A stretch of DNA of 64,000 bases from Nocardia asteroides (GTDB taxonomy: Bacteria > Actinomycetota > Actinomycetes > Mycobacteriales > Mycobacteriaceae), in the NCBI RefSeq assembly GCF_021183625.1, contig NZ_CP089214.1, positions 1,364,001 through 1,428,000 on the forward strand. Direction: 5' to 3'. This document shows positions 52,768 to 61,037 of this stretch, piece after piece. How positions within the stretch are numbered: the first letter of the stretch is position 1; every line of letters starts with the position of its first letter. The notes under the pieces are model-generated. The model was given only the letters and a program-made list of their open reading frames with translations. It had not been told where the DNA came from and made no database searches. The position numbers and the translations under genes are program-made.

Positions 52768-52979
52768 CACTGGTCTCCGTTCGCTTGAAAGGAACGAAAC
52801 CAGTCCAGCATCGGCAGGCCAGAAGGTCAGCAGGTCTGATCGACACCGATCCGTACCGTGCAGAACCGATCACAGCCGACCGACTACACGCGGTTGCGAT
52901 GTGGTCAGAGATTGATCGATAGAGGGGAGAGGTGACGTTGTCGTCTCTCGGCCGCGTACGGCTGTTCGAGGAGTGTGTA

Positions 52980-52988
52980 ACCGACATC
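52980..52988. repeat. Right border copy of ACCGACATC
   Basis: Second copy of the 9-bp sequence seen at 49078-49086, in the same orientation, at the right edge of the low-GC insert and next to the N-terminal half of the split regulator. Confidence 0.5.
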
Positions 52989-53127
52989 TCACTCCGGTCG
53001 ACTGCGCGACCTCCTCGCGCCGCAACCCGCTGGTCCGCCGGCGCGCACCGACCGGGAGCCCGACCTCCTCCGGTTGGATGGCGTCCCGGCGGCGCCGCAG
53101 GAATTCGGCGAGCGCAGCACGGTCCAT
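52986..53127 (-). pseudogene. N-terminal half of an MmyB-type XRE regulator
   Basis: From ATG 53127 the frame reads MDRAALAEFLRRRRDAIQPE, then VGARRRTSGLRREEVAQSTG, the canonical start of actinobacterial MmyB-type regulators, and then loses homology at the repeat. The missing continuation, beginning at the GMSVDYY position, is at 48432-49085. Weak similarity to a decayed YYTRLEQ segment may continue past the border, so the two halves could also derive from two paralogues. It is divergent from the aldo-keto reductase pseudogene, a common regulator-enzyme pairing. Confidence 0.7.
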
Positions 53128-53226
53128 GAAGACAGTCTGGCTCAGCCCGGCCGAGGCGGGGAGGGACCGCGAGTCCCTGTTACCCGCGTCCTGCCACCGC
53201 CGCGGCACCCGACGCAGGCTGACCGC

Positions 53227-54248
53227 ATGGACACCAAGACCCTCGGGACTCTGACCACCTCTGCCCTCGGCCTCGGCTGCATGGGCGTGTCCGGCGCGTA
53301 CGGCGCGGCCGACCGGGGCGAGAGCATCGCCACCGTGCACGCCGCGCTGGATGCCGGGATCACACTGCTCGACACCGGCGACTTCTACGGCACCGGGCAC
53401 AACGAGTGCTGATCGCCGAGGCGCTGCGCGGGCTGCCGCGCGAGCGGTATCAGCTGAGCGTGAAGTTCGGCCCGTAGGTCGGGCCGGACGGTGCCTTCCT
53501 CGGCATCGATACCCGGCCGAACGCGGTCAAGGCGGCGGTCGCGTACTCGCTGCGGCGGCTCGGTACCGATCACATCGACGTCTACCGGCCGGCGCGGCTC
53601 GATCCGGCCGTTCCGATCGAGGAGACGGTCGGGGCCGTCGGCGAGTTGGTCGATGCCGGATATGTCCGGCATATCGGGCTCTCCGAGGTCAGGTCGGCGA
53701 CCATTCGCCGGGCGGCGGCGGTCCGGCCCCTCGCTGATCTGCAGATCGAGTACTCGCTGGCGACGCGGGGTGTCGAGCGCGACATCCTCGCCACCTGCCG
53801 GGAGTTCGGCATCGGCGTCACCGCCTACGGCGTGCTGGCCCGGGGACTGATCGGCGGGCACTGGCGGCCGGATTCCGGCGGAAACGGCGATTTCCGCACG
53901 CACAGCCCCCGTTTCGGCGCCGAGCACCTGACCCGCAATCTCGCCCTGGTCGAGGCGCTGCGGGCGGTGGCCGACGGGCTCGGCGCCACCGTCGCGCAGA
54001 GCGCTATCGCCTGGGTCGCCGCGCGCGGCGGCGATATCGTGCCGCTCATCGGCGCGCGCACCAGGGAGCGGCTCGCCGAGGCGCTGGGGGCGGTGGAGCT
54101 GGAACTCGGCGACGAGCAGCTGGCCGCGGTCGAGGCGGCGATTCCGGCCGGGGAGGTGGCCGGGGAGGTGGCCGGGGAGGTGGCCGGGGAGCGGTACCCG
54201 GCCCAACACATGGCGGCGCTGGATTCCGAGCACGTCACAGCCGGGTGA
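53227..54248 (+). pseudogene. Aldo-keto reductase, disrupted by a frameshift and a stop codon
   Basis: The protein starts MDTKTLGTLTTSALGLGCMG and is a typical AKR, with ITLLDTGDFYGTGHNE carrying the catalytic Asp/Tyr region. One base is missing at about 53407 (GAG-TG-CTG instead of GAG-GTG-CTG). In the restored frame a TAG interrupts at 53475-53477 (KFGP-stop-VGPDG). The remaining sequence to the stop is well conserved in pattern (HIGLSEVRSATIRRAA and PLADLQIEYSL). Two independent lesions make it a real pseudogene rather than a sequencing slip. Reduction of aldehydes or ketones was its likely job. Confidence 0.85.
54146..54191. repeat. Tandem 12-bp repeat GGCCGGGGAGGT, about 3.8 copies
   Basis: It lies near the end of the aldo-keto reductase pseudogene and encodes repeats of GEVA. 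It is a simple slippage-type repeat that may vary in copy number. Confidence 0.75.
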
Positions 54249-54510
54249 CGTCGAGCCGGTGCTCGCCTCCTGGCTCCACGAAATAGGCGCCACCGTCACT
54301 GTTCTCCGCGAACGCACCGGCGAATGTCGTACCGAGGTAGAGCAGTCCGACCCCCTCGTCGGTGGCGTACCCGGGCGGCAGGGTCCGGTCGTAGCCGCGC
54401 AGTTGCGCTGCGGCGTAGAGGTCCGGGTTGGTGCCCTGCGCCGTGGCGAGGAAGCCGGTGAAAGTCCTCTGCTGTCCGGCGGTCATCAGCATCCCATCGA
54501 TGGAGAGCAT
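54235..54510 (-). CDS. Hypothetical protein, 91 residues
   Basis: The ATG at 54510 starts MLSIDGMLMTAGQQRTFTGF, and the rest has good codon bias (NPDLYAAAQLRGYDRTLPPG and an acidic stretch GAYFVEPGGEHRLDV). The gene starts 17 bases after the stop of the NERD-like gene on the same strand and is probably cotranscribed with it. No signal peptide, membrane span or family is recognised. Its last 14 bases overlap the converging aldo-keto reductase pseudogene. Confidence 0.6.
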   Translation of the reverse strand: MLSIDGMLMTAGQQRTFTGFLATAQGTNPDLYAAAQLRGYDRTLPPGYATDEGVGLLYLGTTFAGAFAENSDGGAYFVEPGGEHRLDVTRL

Positions 54511-54527
54511 CGTAAGTGGACGACCCG

Positions 54528-55892
54528 TCAGCAACCCGGCTGGAACGGGTAGCAGGTCGGGGTCTGCGGTGCGGGGGCCGGTGCCGGGACCGGCTCGGGG
54601 CGGTCGGCCACGGTCTGGACGGGGAGCGGGGTGCTCTCCCGCGGTGCGGCGTCGTCCGCGGCGGCGCATTGGCTGAAGAGCCAGAGGCCGGTGCCGAAGG
54701 CGATCAGGGCGAGGATCGCCAGCAGGATCGAGGTGAGCGGGGTGCGCTTGCGGGCTACGGAGTGCAGGGGGGAGCCGGGCGACGGGGGTGGTGGGTCCGC
54801 CGGGGAGGGGGCCTGTGGTGTTCCGTCCGGTGAGGGGGAATGCGGCGCGAACGCCGGGCCGGCGTGCGTGTTCGGCGGTGGTTCGGCCGCTGTCGCCACG
54901 CTCGGCGCGGGGCCGGTTCCGACGGCCGACGCCGTCGGGGCGGGGTGCGGCGGCATGCCCGGTACCGAAGTATCCGGCGGCGCAGCCGCTGTTCCGAGCG
55001 GAGTAGGCACTGCGGTTCGCGATGCGGGAACGGCACCGACGGGCGGCGGCCCCCCGGTTCCCGACGCGGGAACGGCTCCGACGGGCGGCGGCCCCGCGGT
55101 TCCCGGCGCGGGAGCGGCTCCCGGCACCGCAGCGGTGCCAGGCGGCGGCCCTGCCGCGGCGGGCACTTGCCCGGGCGCCGGACCAGCGGGAGCGGTATCG
55201 GTGTTCCGCGTGAGCACCACGCCGGACGGGGCCCCGGAATTTGTTCCGGCACCGGGGAACCCCATCGCGACGAGTTGCTCGCCGGTGAGCCCGTGCTGCT
55301 CCCCCACCAGCACATCGAGCGCCCCGCGAACCCGCTCCGCGGTCCACACCACCGACCGCACCTGCTCGACCGCCGCCAGCCGCTCGTACAGCTGATGCGG
55401 ATCCTCCGCGAGCAAGACATCGGTCCCCGCGGGCAACCCCTCCCGATCGAGGTTCATCGTGATCGGCACCCCGGCGAACGGCACCACGACGAGCAACCCG
55501 AGCACCTCGACCGGCGAATCCTCCCCGCCGAGAACAGCTCCCACCGCCTCGATGGTCTCGGTGAGCCGATCCAGCGGGTTGGTGTCCCGCAACCGCACCT
55601 CGATCGGATCGCCGGAGATTCCCGCCATCCGCCACGGCTCCGCGGCCGGGCACTGCATGTCCCCGGTCATCGGCGCGGTCGGCATCTCGATGTCGATCAC
55701 CAGGCAGGCGCGCGGCGTGAACACCACCAGATCCGCGTCCAGGCCGGTGCCGAGCACCTTCCGGAGCCCGCCCGGCGCGGGTAACCGGCAGCCGGAGACG
55801 GCGATCCCGGGTTGTTCCCCGGCCTGCAGCCAGTCGATGATCAATTGCTCTGTGTCGGAGGCATCTCCGCGGCTTCCACGTACGACGAACAC
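54528..55892 (-). CDS. NERD-like domain, proline-rich linker and C-terminal membrane anchor protein
   Basis: The 454-residue protein has a folded N-terminal domain (about 1-240) whose core ADLVVFTPRACLVIDIEM resembles the nuclease-related (NERD) fold, a long Pro/Ala-rich low-complexity linker (about 245-390) and one transmembrane helix (ILLAILALIAFGTGLWLFS) before a short Cys-containing tail. The GTG at 55892 with AAAAGGAGT upstream fits better than the frame start at 55919. Orientation (N-terminal domain in the cytoplasm, tail outside) is inferred. Nuclease activity is not certain, because the catalytic residues are only partly visible. Confidence 0.6.
   Translation of the reverse strand: MFVVRGSRGDASDTEQLIIDWLQAGEQPGIAVSGCRLPAPGGLRKVLGTGLDADLVVFTPRACLVIDIEMPTAPMTGDMQCPAAEPWRMAGISGDPIEVRLRDTNPLDRLTETIEAVGAVLGGEDSPVEVLGLLVVVPFAGVPITMNLDREGLPAGTDVLLAEDPHQLYERLAAVEQVRSVVWTAERVRGALDVLVGEQHGLTGEQLVAMGFPGAGTNSGAPSGVVLTRNTDTAPAGPAPGQVPAAAGPPPGTAAVPGAAPAPGTAGPPPVGAVPASGTGGPPPVGAVPASRTAVPTPLGTAAAPPDTSVPGMPPHPAPTASAVGTGPAPSVATAAEPPPNTHAGPAFAPHSPSPDGTPQAPSPADPPPPSPGSPLHSVARKRTPLTSILLAILALIAFGTGLWLFSQCAAADDAAPRESTPLPVQTVADRPEPVPAPAPAPQTPTCYPFQPGC
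55025..55108. repeat. Two copies of a 42-bp tandem repeat in the proline-rich linker
   Basis: The unit runs 55025-55066 and 55067-55108 and encodes repeats of the type GPPPVGAVPAS within the linker of the NERD-like protein. A partial third copy follows. Copy number is likely to vary. Confidence 0.7.
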
Positions 55893-55990
55893 CGCAGACC
55901 ACTCCTTTTCCCACTGCACCGGCCGCTATCCCGCACGACGGCCCGGCTTGCCGGAGCGTTACCCCGGATTCGCCCGGCGAACCGGTCGGG

Positions 55991-56880
55991 CTACCGCCGC
56001 CGGGGCAGCGGGACATCGATCCCCTCCGCCGCCATCCGCGACCGCGTCTTGCGCCGCGTGATCAGCACCCCCGTCACGGCGACGATCCAGATCGGGTACT
56101 GCGCGGTCCAGGCGAGCCGGAAGGCGTCGAAGCCGTACCCGCCCGCGTGCTGCAGGACGATGCCCATGGTCTCGACGACGAGCAGGGTGGCGAGGAAGCC
56201 GCCGATATTGACGATGCCCTGGGCGGTGCCGAGGCTGCGGTCGGGGTTGAACATGCGGGCGTGGTCGAAGCCGATCATGGAGCCGGGGCCGCCGACCGAG
56301 ATCACCACCACGAGCAGGGCGAGCAGCCAGAGCGGGGCGGGGCCGGGCAGCGCGAGCACGGCGGTCCAGACGGTGATGTTGGCGCGGATGATGACCAGCA
56401 CCAGCCGGGAGCGGCGGAACGGGTGCCTGGCGCTGAGCACGCCGAGGATCGGGCCCGCGGACGGCGACGAGCGCCAGCACCGCGAGCAGCACGCCGACGG
56501 CGGCGGCGGAGAGGTAGGCGGTGGTCCAGCCTGCGGCGTTCAACACGGCCAGGAACGGGATGGCGGAGAGCACCTGGCCGAGCTGGCCGAGCATGCCGGT
56601 GAGCTGGGAGAGCACCGGCACCCGGCGGGCCGGGAACCAGCGCGGCACGAGCCGGAGCACGGAGATGAAGGTGAAGGCGTCGCCCATGCCGACCAGCACC
56701 CGTCCGGCAACCGCGAGCGGGAGCAGGTCGGTGAGCGCGAGCAGCCCCTGCCCAGCCGCCATGAGCACTGCCCCCGCGGCGATCATCACGCGCGAGCCGA
56801 CCCGGTCGAGCAGCAGCCCGGCCCTCCTCGGCTGCCTGCGCGCCCACCGCCGCACCCTGCCGCTGGAGCATCAAGGGGGC
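55991..56880 (-). pseudogene. MFS transporter with N-terminal loss and an internal deletion
   Basis: The first frame starts abruptly at GLLLDRVGSRVMIAAGAVLM, so the first two transmembrane segments are missing, and runs through VLVGMGDAFTFISVLRLVP to AVLALVAVRG. There the sequence jumps directly to GPILGVLSARHPFRRSRLVL in another frame, skipping the roughly 80-90 residues (about four transmembrane segments) that normally separate these motifs, and continues to the stop at 55991 (NIGGFLATLLVVETMG). An internal deletion with frame change plus the truncated start makes this a relic. It belonged to a drug/metabolite-type MFS family. Confidence 0.75.
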
Positions 56881-56940
56881 TGACCCGGTTGTCCCGCGGG
56901 ATCGCGTTTGCGCACAGGCGAGAGCGGGATTCCAGCCAGT

Positions 56941-57084
56941 ATGACGAACCCCTTCGACGACCCCAACGAACCCGAGCTCTTCGCCCCGATCGACGCCGAC
57001 GACAACATCGAGGCGCTGACCGAGGCGATCGTGTTCGACGACGACAACTGGATCCGCAACCTCGGCGTGCCCGGCTCCGGATAA
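56941..57084 (+). CDS. Small acidic peptide, 47 residues
   Basis: ATG 56941 opens MTNPFDDPNEPELFAPIDAD, followed by DNIEALTEAIVFDDDNWIRN and LGVPGSG. The composition (very acidic, Asp-rich, C-terminal Gly/Pro-rich) resembles leader regions of ribosomally made peptide precursors, but no modification enzyme lies nearby. Codon bias fits the genome. The ribosome-binding site is weak. Its identity is unknown. Confidence 0.5.
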   Translation: MTNPFDDPNEPELFAPIDADDNIEALTEAIVFDDDNWIRNLGVPGSG

Positions 57085-57587
57085 ACCGCCCGGAAATGGA
57101 TTGCGCCGCGGCGCGATTCCGTGTCACCCTTGTTCTCATGATCACGAATACCGGGAAGGCGGTCGCCGCCGCCCTCGGGTGAGCGCCTCGACCCCGTCAC
57201 GCGCCGCCCCTGGGTGCGGCACCGGTTTTCCACTCCCCGCTCCGGCAATTCCTCCGCTGTGCGTGCTCGGCGCGCCGATTCCGATTCGAGGTGATCCCCC
57301 ATGGCTCGTAGTCTCTTCGCACTCGCCCGTCGCTCGCGCATGCCGGTGACCGATCACCTCGGACAGCCGTATCGCGAACGGTAGTTCCCCCGAACCTTCC
57401 CGATTTCGGCGCGTGACCACCGCGGCCGCCCCTCCGACCTGCGTCCGGACTCTCCGAACGTGGTGCGTGACCAGCGGCGCGAAGCGGACTGCAGGCTGGC
57501 CCGCGCCCGGAACCCCCTTGCCCCGTCACGCGGCGGCGGCGCATGATCGGACGGGTCAACCGTCCACACCATCAGCGAGGAACGATC
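57085..57587. other. Intergenic region with small frames only
   Basis: This 503-bp stretch between the small acidic peptide and the small secreted protein has mixed codon use in all frames. The only frame with a good ribosome-binding site is the 27-codon frame at 57301-57384. A 14-codon frame at 57139 was also noticed. No tRNA or clear terminator was found. Confidence 0.55.
57301..57384 (+). CDS. Candidate very short peptide, 27 residues
   Basis: ATG 57301 is preceded by GAGGTGA at 57288-57294, a strong ribosome-binding site with good spacing, unlike other small frames here. It encodes MARSLFALARRSRMPVTDHL then GQPYRER, a short basic peptide with an amphipathic start. Whether it is translated is uncertain. 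Confidence 0.35.
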   Translation: MARSLFALARRSRMPVTDHLGQPYRER

Positions 57588-57764
57588 ATGCTCAGAACCG
57601 TCACCAGGGCAGCCGCCGTCACCGCGATCGCACTGGCCGCCGGGGCGCTCGCCGCGCCTGCCGCGCTCGCGGACGCCCCGCGGGCCGAGCCGGTCGCCGG
57701 CTCGGTCTCCGTCTGCATCAACATCCCGGTGCCGCCGCCGGTCAGCATCAATATCTGCCTCTGA
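57588..57764 (+). CDS. Small secreted protein, 58 residues
   Basis: The protein has a clear Sec signal peptide (MLRTVTRAAAVTAIALAAGA then LAAPAALADA, cleavage after ALA-DA likely) and a short mature part, APRAEPVAGSVSVCINIPVP and PPVSINICL, with two cysteines. The ATG at 57588 has GAGGAAC 6 bases upstream. Such small secreted peptides with a near-terminal Cys pair are common in mycolic-acid actinomycetes and their role is unknown. The stop is 3 bases from the converging hydrolase stop. Confidence 0.75.
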   Translation: MLRTVTRAAAVTAIALAAGALAAPAALADAPRAEPVAGSVSVCINIPVPPPVSINICL

Positions 57765-57767
57765 CCC

Positions 57768-59012
57768 TCAGAGGTCGAAGATCCGCTCCCCGGCGGGGAG
57801 CGGGGCGAAGCGCGCGGAGATCTGCGCGACCAGCCGCCACGGACGGTCCGTGTCGGTCGTGGCCTTGCCATTGGTCAGGACCGCACCGGACAGTCCGCGG
57901 GCGGGGTCGCCCCAGCCGTACTGGGTGGTGAGCCCGCTGCGCCCGAAGTGCGTTTCGGTGTGCCGCCCGAACTTGGAGCGGCGCGCCCCCAGCTCGAAAC
58001 CGGCCCGGCTCACCCGGCCCGCCGCGCCCGGTAGCCACGGTGCGGGTGCTACCGCCGCCCGCACGGTATCCGGCTCCATTATCCGCACGCCGTCGAGTTC
58101 GCCTCCGCGCGTGAGGATCTCGTAGAAGCGCGAGAGTTCCTCCGCCGTGGTCACCAGGTTGCCCGACGGCAATTCCGCGGTGAGGAAGCTGCGCACCGCA
58201 TCCGCGGAGACGGCACCGCTCATTCCCCCGCCGAGCGCTCTCCGCGCCAGGTAGGCCGATGTCCTCGACGGGCGCGGGCCGGTCTTCACGCTCGGCACCA
58301 CGGCGTCGACCCGCTCCTCCGGCACGCCGAAATTGGTCCAGTGGAAACCGAGCGGGGTCAGCACCCGCTCCGCCAGATGGTCGCGGATGCGCTTGCCGGT
58401 GGCGGCGCGCACCACGGCGCGCTGGATCAACCCGCCGGTGAGGGCGTGGTAGACGCGGAAGCGGCGGCGCGGCCACGCCGGTTTCAGGTCGGCGAGCGCG
58501 CGCAGTGCGAGCTCCTCGTCCAGCACCAGCTCGGAGCCGCGGTAGGGCGGGGTGATGAACGGGATTCCGGCGGAATGGTTCAGCACGTCGCCGATGGTGA
58601 TGGCGCCCTTGCCGTTGGCGGCGAAGCCGGGCAGGTACTCGGCGACCGGGTCGTCGGCGGCGAAGGCGCCCTGCTCCATGAGCATGGCGGTGACGGCGGC
58701 GGCGACGCCCTTGGCGGTGGAGAAACCGCAGAACGGGGTGCCGGTGGTGAGCAGTACCCGCTCGGCGTCGGGGGCGTCCCGCGGGGCGTTGCCCCAGCCG
58801 TGGCCGATGCCGCGGTTCAGCACGACGTGGCCGTTGCGGCGCAGGCAGAGCTGGATGGCGGGGGTGGTGCCGAGGCGGTACCAGTCGCGGACCGACTCCC
58901 AGACGGCGTCGATGTCGGCGCGGGTCAGGCCGGCGTCGGCCGGGTCGGCCTCGGGGCCGACGGTGGTCACCGAGTCGAGGTCTCCGGTCACCCGGATCAG
59001 CGCGGCAGTCAC
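57768..59012 (-). CDS. Beta-lactamase-fold serine hydrolase (esterase/EstB or DAC-like)
   Basis: The 414-residue protein has the SxxK motif in FCGFSTAKGVAAAV and the second motif YHALTGG, in the YxN position, of class C-type serine hydrolases, plus the late GWGDPARGLSGAVLTNGK. No signal peptide is visible, so it is probably an intracellular esterase or amidase rather than a secreted beta-lactamase. The start is uncertain: GTG 59012 (VTAALIRV) or GTG 59030. It is convergent with the small secreted protein and divergent from the membrane protein. Confidence 0.82.
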   Translation of the reverse strand: MTAALIRVTGDLDSVTTVGPEADPADAGLTRADIDAVWESVRDWYRLGTTPAIQLCLRRNGHVVLNRGIGHGWGNAPRDAPDAERVLLTTGTPFCGFSTAKGVAAAVTAMLMEQGAFAADDPVAEYLPGFAANGKGAITIGDVLNHSAGIPFITPPYRGSELVLDEELALRALADLKPAWPRRRFRVYHALTGGLIQRAVVRAATGKRIRDHLAERVLTPLGFHWTNFGVPEERVDAVVPSVKTGPRPSRTSAYLARRALGGGMSGAVSADAVRSFLTAELPSGNLVTTAEELSRFYEILTRGGELDGVRIMEPDTVRAAVAPAPWLPGAAGRVSRAGFELGARRSKFGRHTETHFGRSGLTTQYGWGDPARGLSGAVLTNGKATTDTDRPWRLVAQISARFAPLPAGERIFDL

Positions 59013-59123
59013 CCGGCCCAGCCTAGTCACCGTTCCGGCCGATCATCCGGGGGCGGATCGGGTGCGGGGGTGCGGCCGTGCCACGATCGGAGCCGTGCTG
59101 CCGCCCGCGTCAGGTCCCGCTCC

Positions 59124-61037
59124 ATGGCTGTGATCGTCGCCGACGCGGCGGCGGGTACCGGCGCCGCCGAGCGGGGCCGCCGGCTGCCGCCGGTGCTGGT
59201 GGTCGCGTTGCTGCTGGTCGCCGTGCAGCTCGTGGTGCGGGCGGCGGTGGTCGGGCGGGGGTATTTCTACTGGGACGATCTGATCCTGATCGGGCGGTCC
59301 GGGACGTATCCGCTGCTCTCCGGTGAGTTCATCGGGTACGACCACGACGGGCACCTGATGCCGGGCGCCTTCGCCGTCGCGCACGTGCTCACCGATCTCT
59401 TTCCGCTGCGGTGGTGGCCCGCCGCGTTGTCGCTGGTGGTGGGCCAGGCGGTGGCGTCGCTGGCTGTTCTGCGCGTGCTGTGGGTGCTGCTGCCGCGCCG
59501 GGTGGTGCTCGGACCGCTGATTCTCTACCTGTTCACGCCGCTCACGCTGCCCGCTTTCGCCTGGTGGGCGGCCGGGTTGAACTCGCTGCCGATGCAGGCG
59601 GCGCTGGCCTGGGTGGCGGGGGACGCGGTGCGGTTGGTGCGCACCGGGGAGCGGCGGTACGCGGTCTCCGGCGTCGCGGTGACCGCGCTGGGGTTGCTGT
59701 TCTTCGAGAAGGCGGTGCTGGTGCCGTTCGTGGCGCTGGTGACGGTGGTGCTGCTACTTCGATCCGAAGGGGTCGGCGGCCGACAACCGCCGGTTCGCGC
59801 CGAGGGCGCCTGGCGTGCCGCGCTGCGCGGGGGTGCGCCGCTGTGGCAGGGGTCGGCGGTGGTGCTCGCGGTGTGGGCGGTGGCGTACGTGGTGCTCGTG
59901 CGCGATCGGTTCGCCGTGCCGCGCGCGGACATGGTGGTTGAGCTGGCGAACCACGGGGTGTCGTGGGGTCTGCTGCCGACGCTGCTCGGCGGGCCGTGGC
60001 GGTGGGAGCGGTGGAACCCGAGCCCACCGTGGGCCGATCCGCCGCTCGCGCTGGTGGTCCTCGCGTGGGTGGCGGTGGCGGCCGCGCTGGTGTGGTCGCT
60101 GCGCACGCGGTACCGGACGGGTTGGGTGTGGGTGGCCGCGGCGGGGTACGTGGCGGCGTCGACCGCGGCCATGATCGTCACCCGCTCCGGGGACGAGACG
60201 GCCTACGAACTCGCCCGGACGCTCCGGTACCACACCGATTCCGCCGTCGTGATCGCGATCGCCGCGGCCCTGGTGCTTGCCGCGCCCCGCCGACCCGGGG
60301 CAACACCGGCCCCCACCGCTTCGCGCACACCGGCAACAACTCCGCCCGCCGGCGACGGCTCGAGCCCACCGGCCAGCACGCCCGGCGAGGCCGTGCGATA
60401 TCGCATCCTCGCCACCCTGGCTGCCGCGCTCCTCATCGCCGGATCGCTCTGGTCCACCGCCACCTTCACCCGCGCCTGGACCGACAACCCCACCCGCGCC
60501 TACCTCACGAACGCCGAAGCCGCGCTCACCGCCCGCCCCGCGGTCCCCCTGCTCGACCAGGCCGTCTCGGTATGGATCCTGCTCCCGGTCGCGCACCCGC
60601 ACAACATGACCGGCCACGTCTTCGCCGCCCTCCCCGGCCGCGTCGAGATCGGCTCCAGCACAACCGAGCCGAAAATCCTCGACGACTCCGGCCACCTGAT
60701 CCCGGCCGACCTGTTCGCCGTCCGCTACGCGCTGCCCGGCCCGATCCCCGGCTGCGGCGCCCTGATCACCGAGCGCGCCTTCACCCCGCTCCCCGCCGAC
60801 GGCCCGCTCATCCCCGCCGAGTGGACGGTCCAGCTCAACTACTTCGCCTCGGGCCGGGGCGCAATCGACATCCGCTTTCCCGGAGCCGATGTCGTCACGG
60901 TTCCGGTGGCCGAGGGCCCGGGAACGGTGTACGCGCGGGTGCCGGGCGGCGGCGACGGGCTGGAGGCCCGCTCGACCACCCCCGGCACGACCGTCTGCGT
61001 CGGCGGCAGCCCGATCGGCGGCGTCGTCCCGCGCTAA
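59124..61037 (+). CDS. Multi-span membrane protein, GT-C glycosyltransferase-like
   Basis: The 637-residue protein has about 10-11 transmembrane segments (for example VLVVALLLVAVQLVVRAAVV, LVVGQAVASLAVLRVLWVLL, ILATLAAALLIAGSLW) and a C-terminal soluble, probably extracytoplasmic, domain of about 150 residues. The segment FYWDDLILIGRSGTYPLL, in the first loop, resembles the aspartate-bearing loop of GT-C glycosyltransferases. It might add a sugar to a cell-envelope lipid. The ATG at 59124 (MAVIVADAAA) is used. Its stop overlaps the converging AMP-ligase stop by 4 bases. Confidence 0.72.
   Translation: MAVIVADAAAGTGAAERGRRLPPVLVVALLLVAVQLVVRAAVVGRGYFYWDDLILIGRSGTYPLLSGEFIGYDHDGHLMPGAFAVAHVLTDLFPLRWWPAALSLVVGQAVASLAVLRVLWVLLPRRVVLGPLILYLFTPLTLPAFAWWAAGLNSLPMQAALAWVAGDAVRLVRTGERRYAVSGVAVTALGLLFFEKAVLVPFVALVTVVLLLRSEGVGGRQPPVRAEGAWRAALRGGAPLWQGSAVVLAVWAVAYVVLVRDRFAVPRADMVVELANHGVSWGLLPTLLGGPWRWERWNPSPPWADPPLALVVLAWVAVAAALVWSLRTRYRTGWVWVAAAGYVAASTAAMIVTRSGDETAYELARTLRYHTDSAVVIAIAAALVLAAPRRPGATPAPTASRTPATTPPAGDGSSPPASTPGEAVRYRILATLAAALLIAGSLWSTATFTRAWTDNPTRAYLTNAEAALTARPAVPLLDQAVSVWILLPVAHPHNMTGHVFAALPGRVEIGSSTTEPKILDDSGHLIPADLFAVRYALPGPIPGCGALITERAFTPLPADGPLIPAEWTVQLNYFASGRGAIDIRFPGADVVTVPVAEGPGTVYARVPGGGDGLEARSTTPGTTVCVGGSPIGGVVPR

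Larger units (their letters stand above)
49087..52979. mobile_element. Low-GC insert carrying a STAND/HEPN operon
   Basis: This roughly 3.9-kb segment is clearly less GC-rich than its surroundings, with many A/T-ending codons, and separates the two complementary halves of one regulator gene. The 9-bp direct repeat ACCGACATC borders it. It contains three minus-strand genes (42-residue membrane peptide, NB-ARC/TPR ATPase, HEPN protein) and no integrase, transposase or terminal inverted repeats, so the mechanism of entry is not visible. The boundaries are inferred from the split gene and the repeats. Confidence 0.65.

Noticed and set aside
49087-52979. Insertion sequence or integrative element with its own recombinase
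   Set aside because: No transposase, integrase or terminal inverted repeats were found, and the genes present are not mobility genes, so only passive carriage is claimed.
52748-52987. 79-codon minus-strand frame upstream of the membrane peptide
   Set aside because: Codon bias is poor and it overlaps the promoter region and the better-supported 42-residue gene in another frame.
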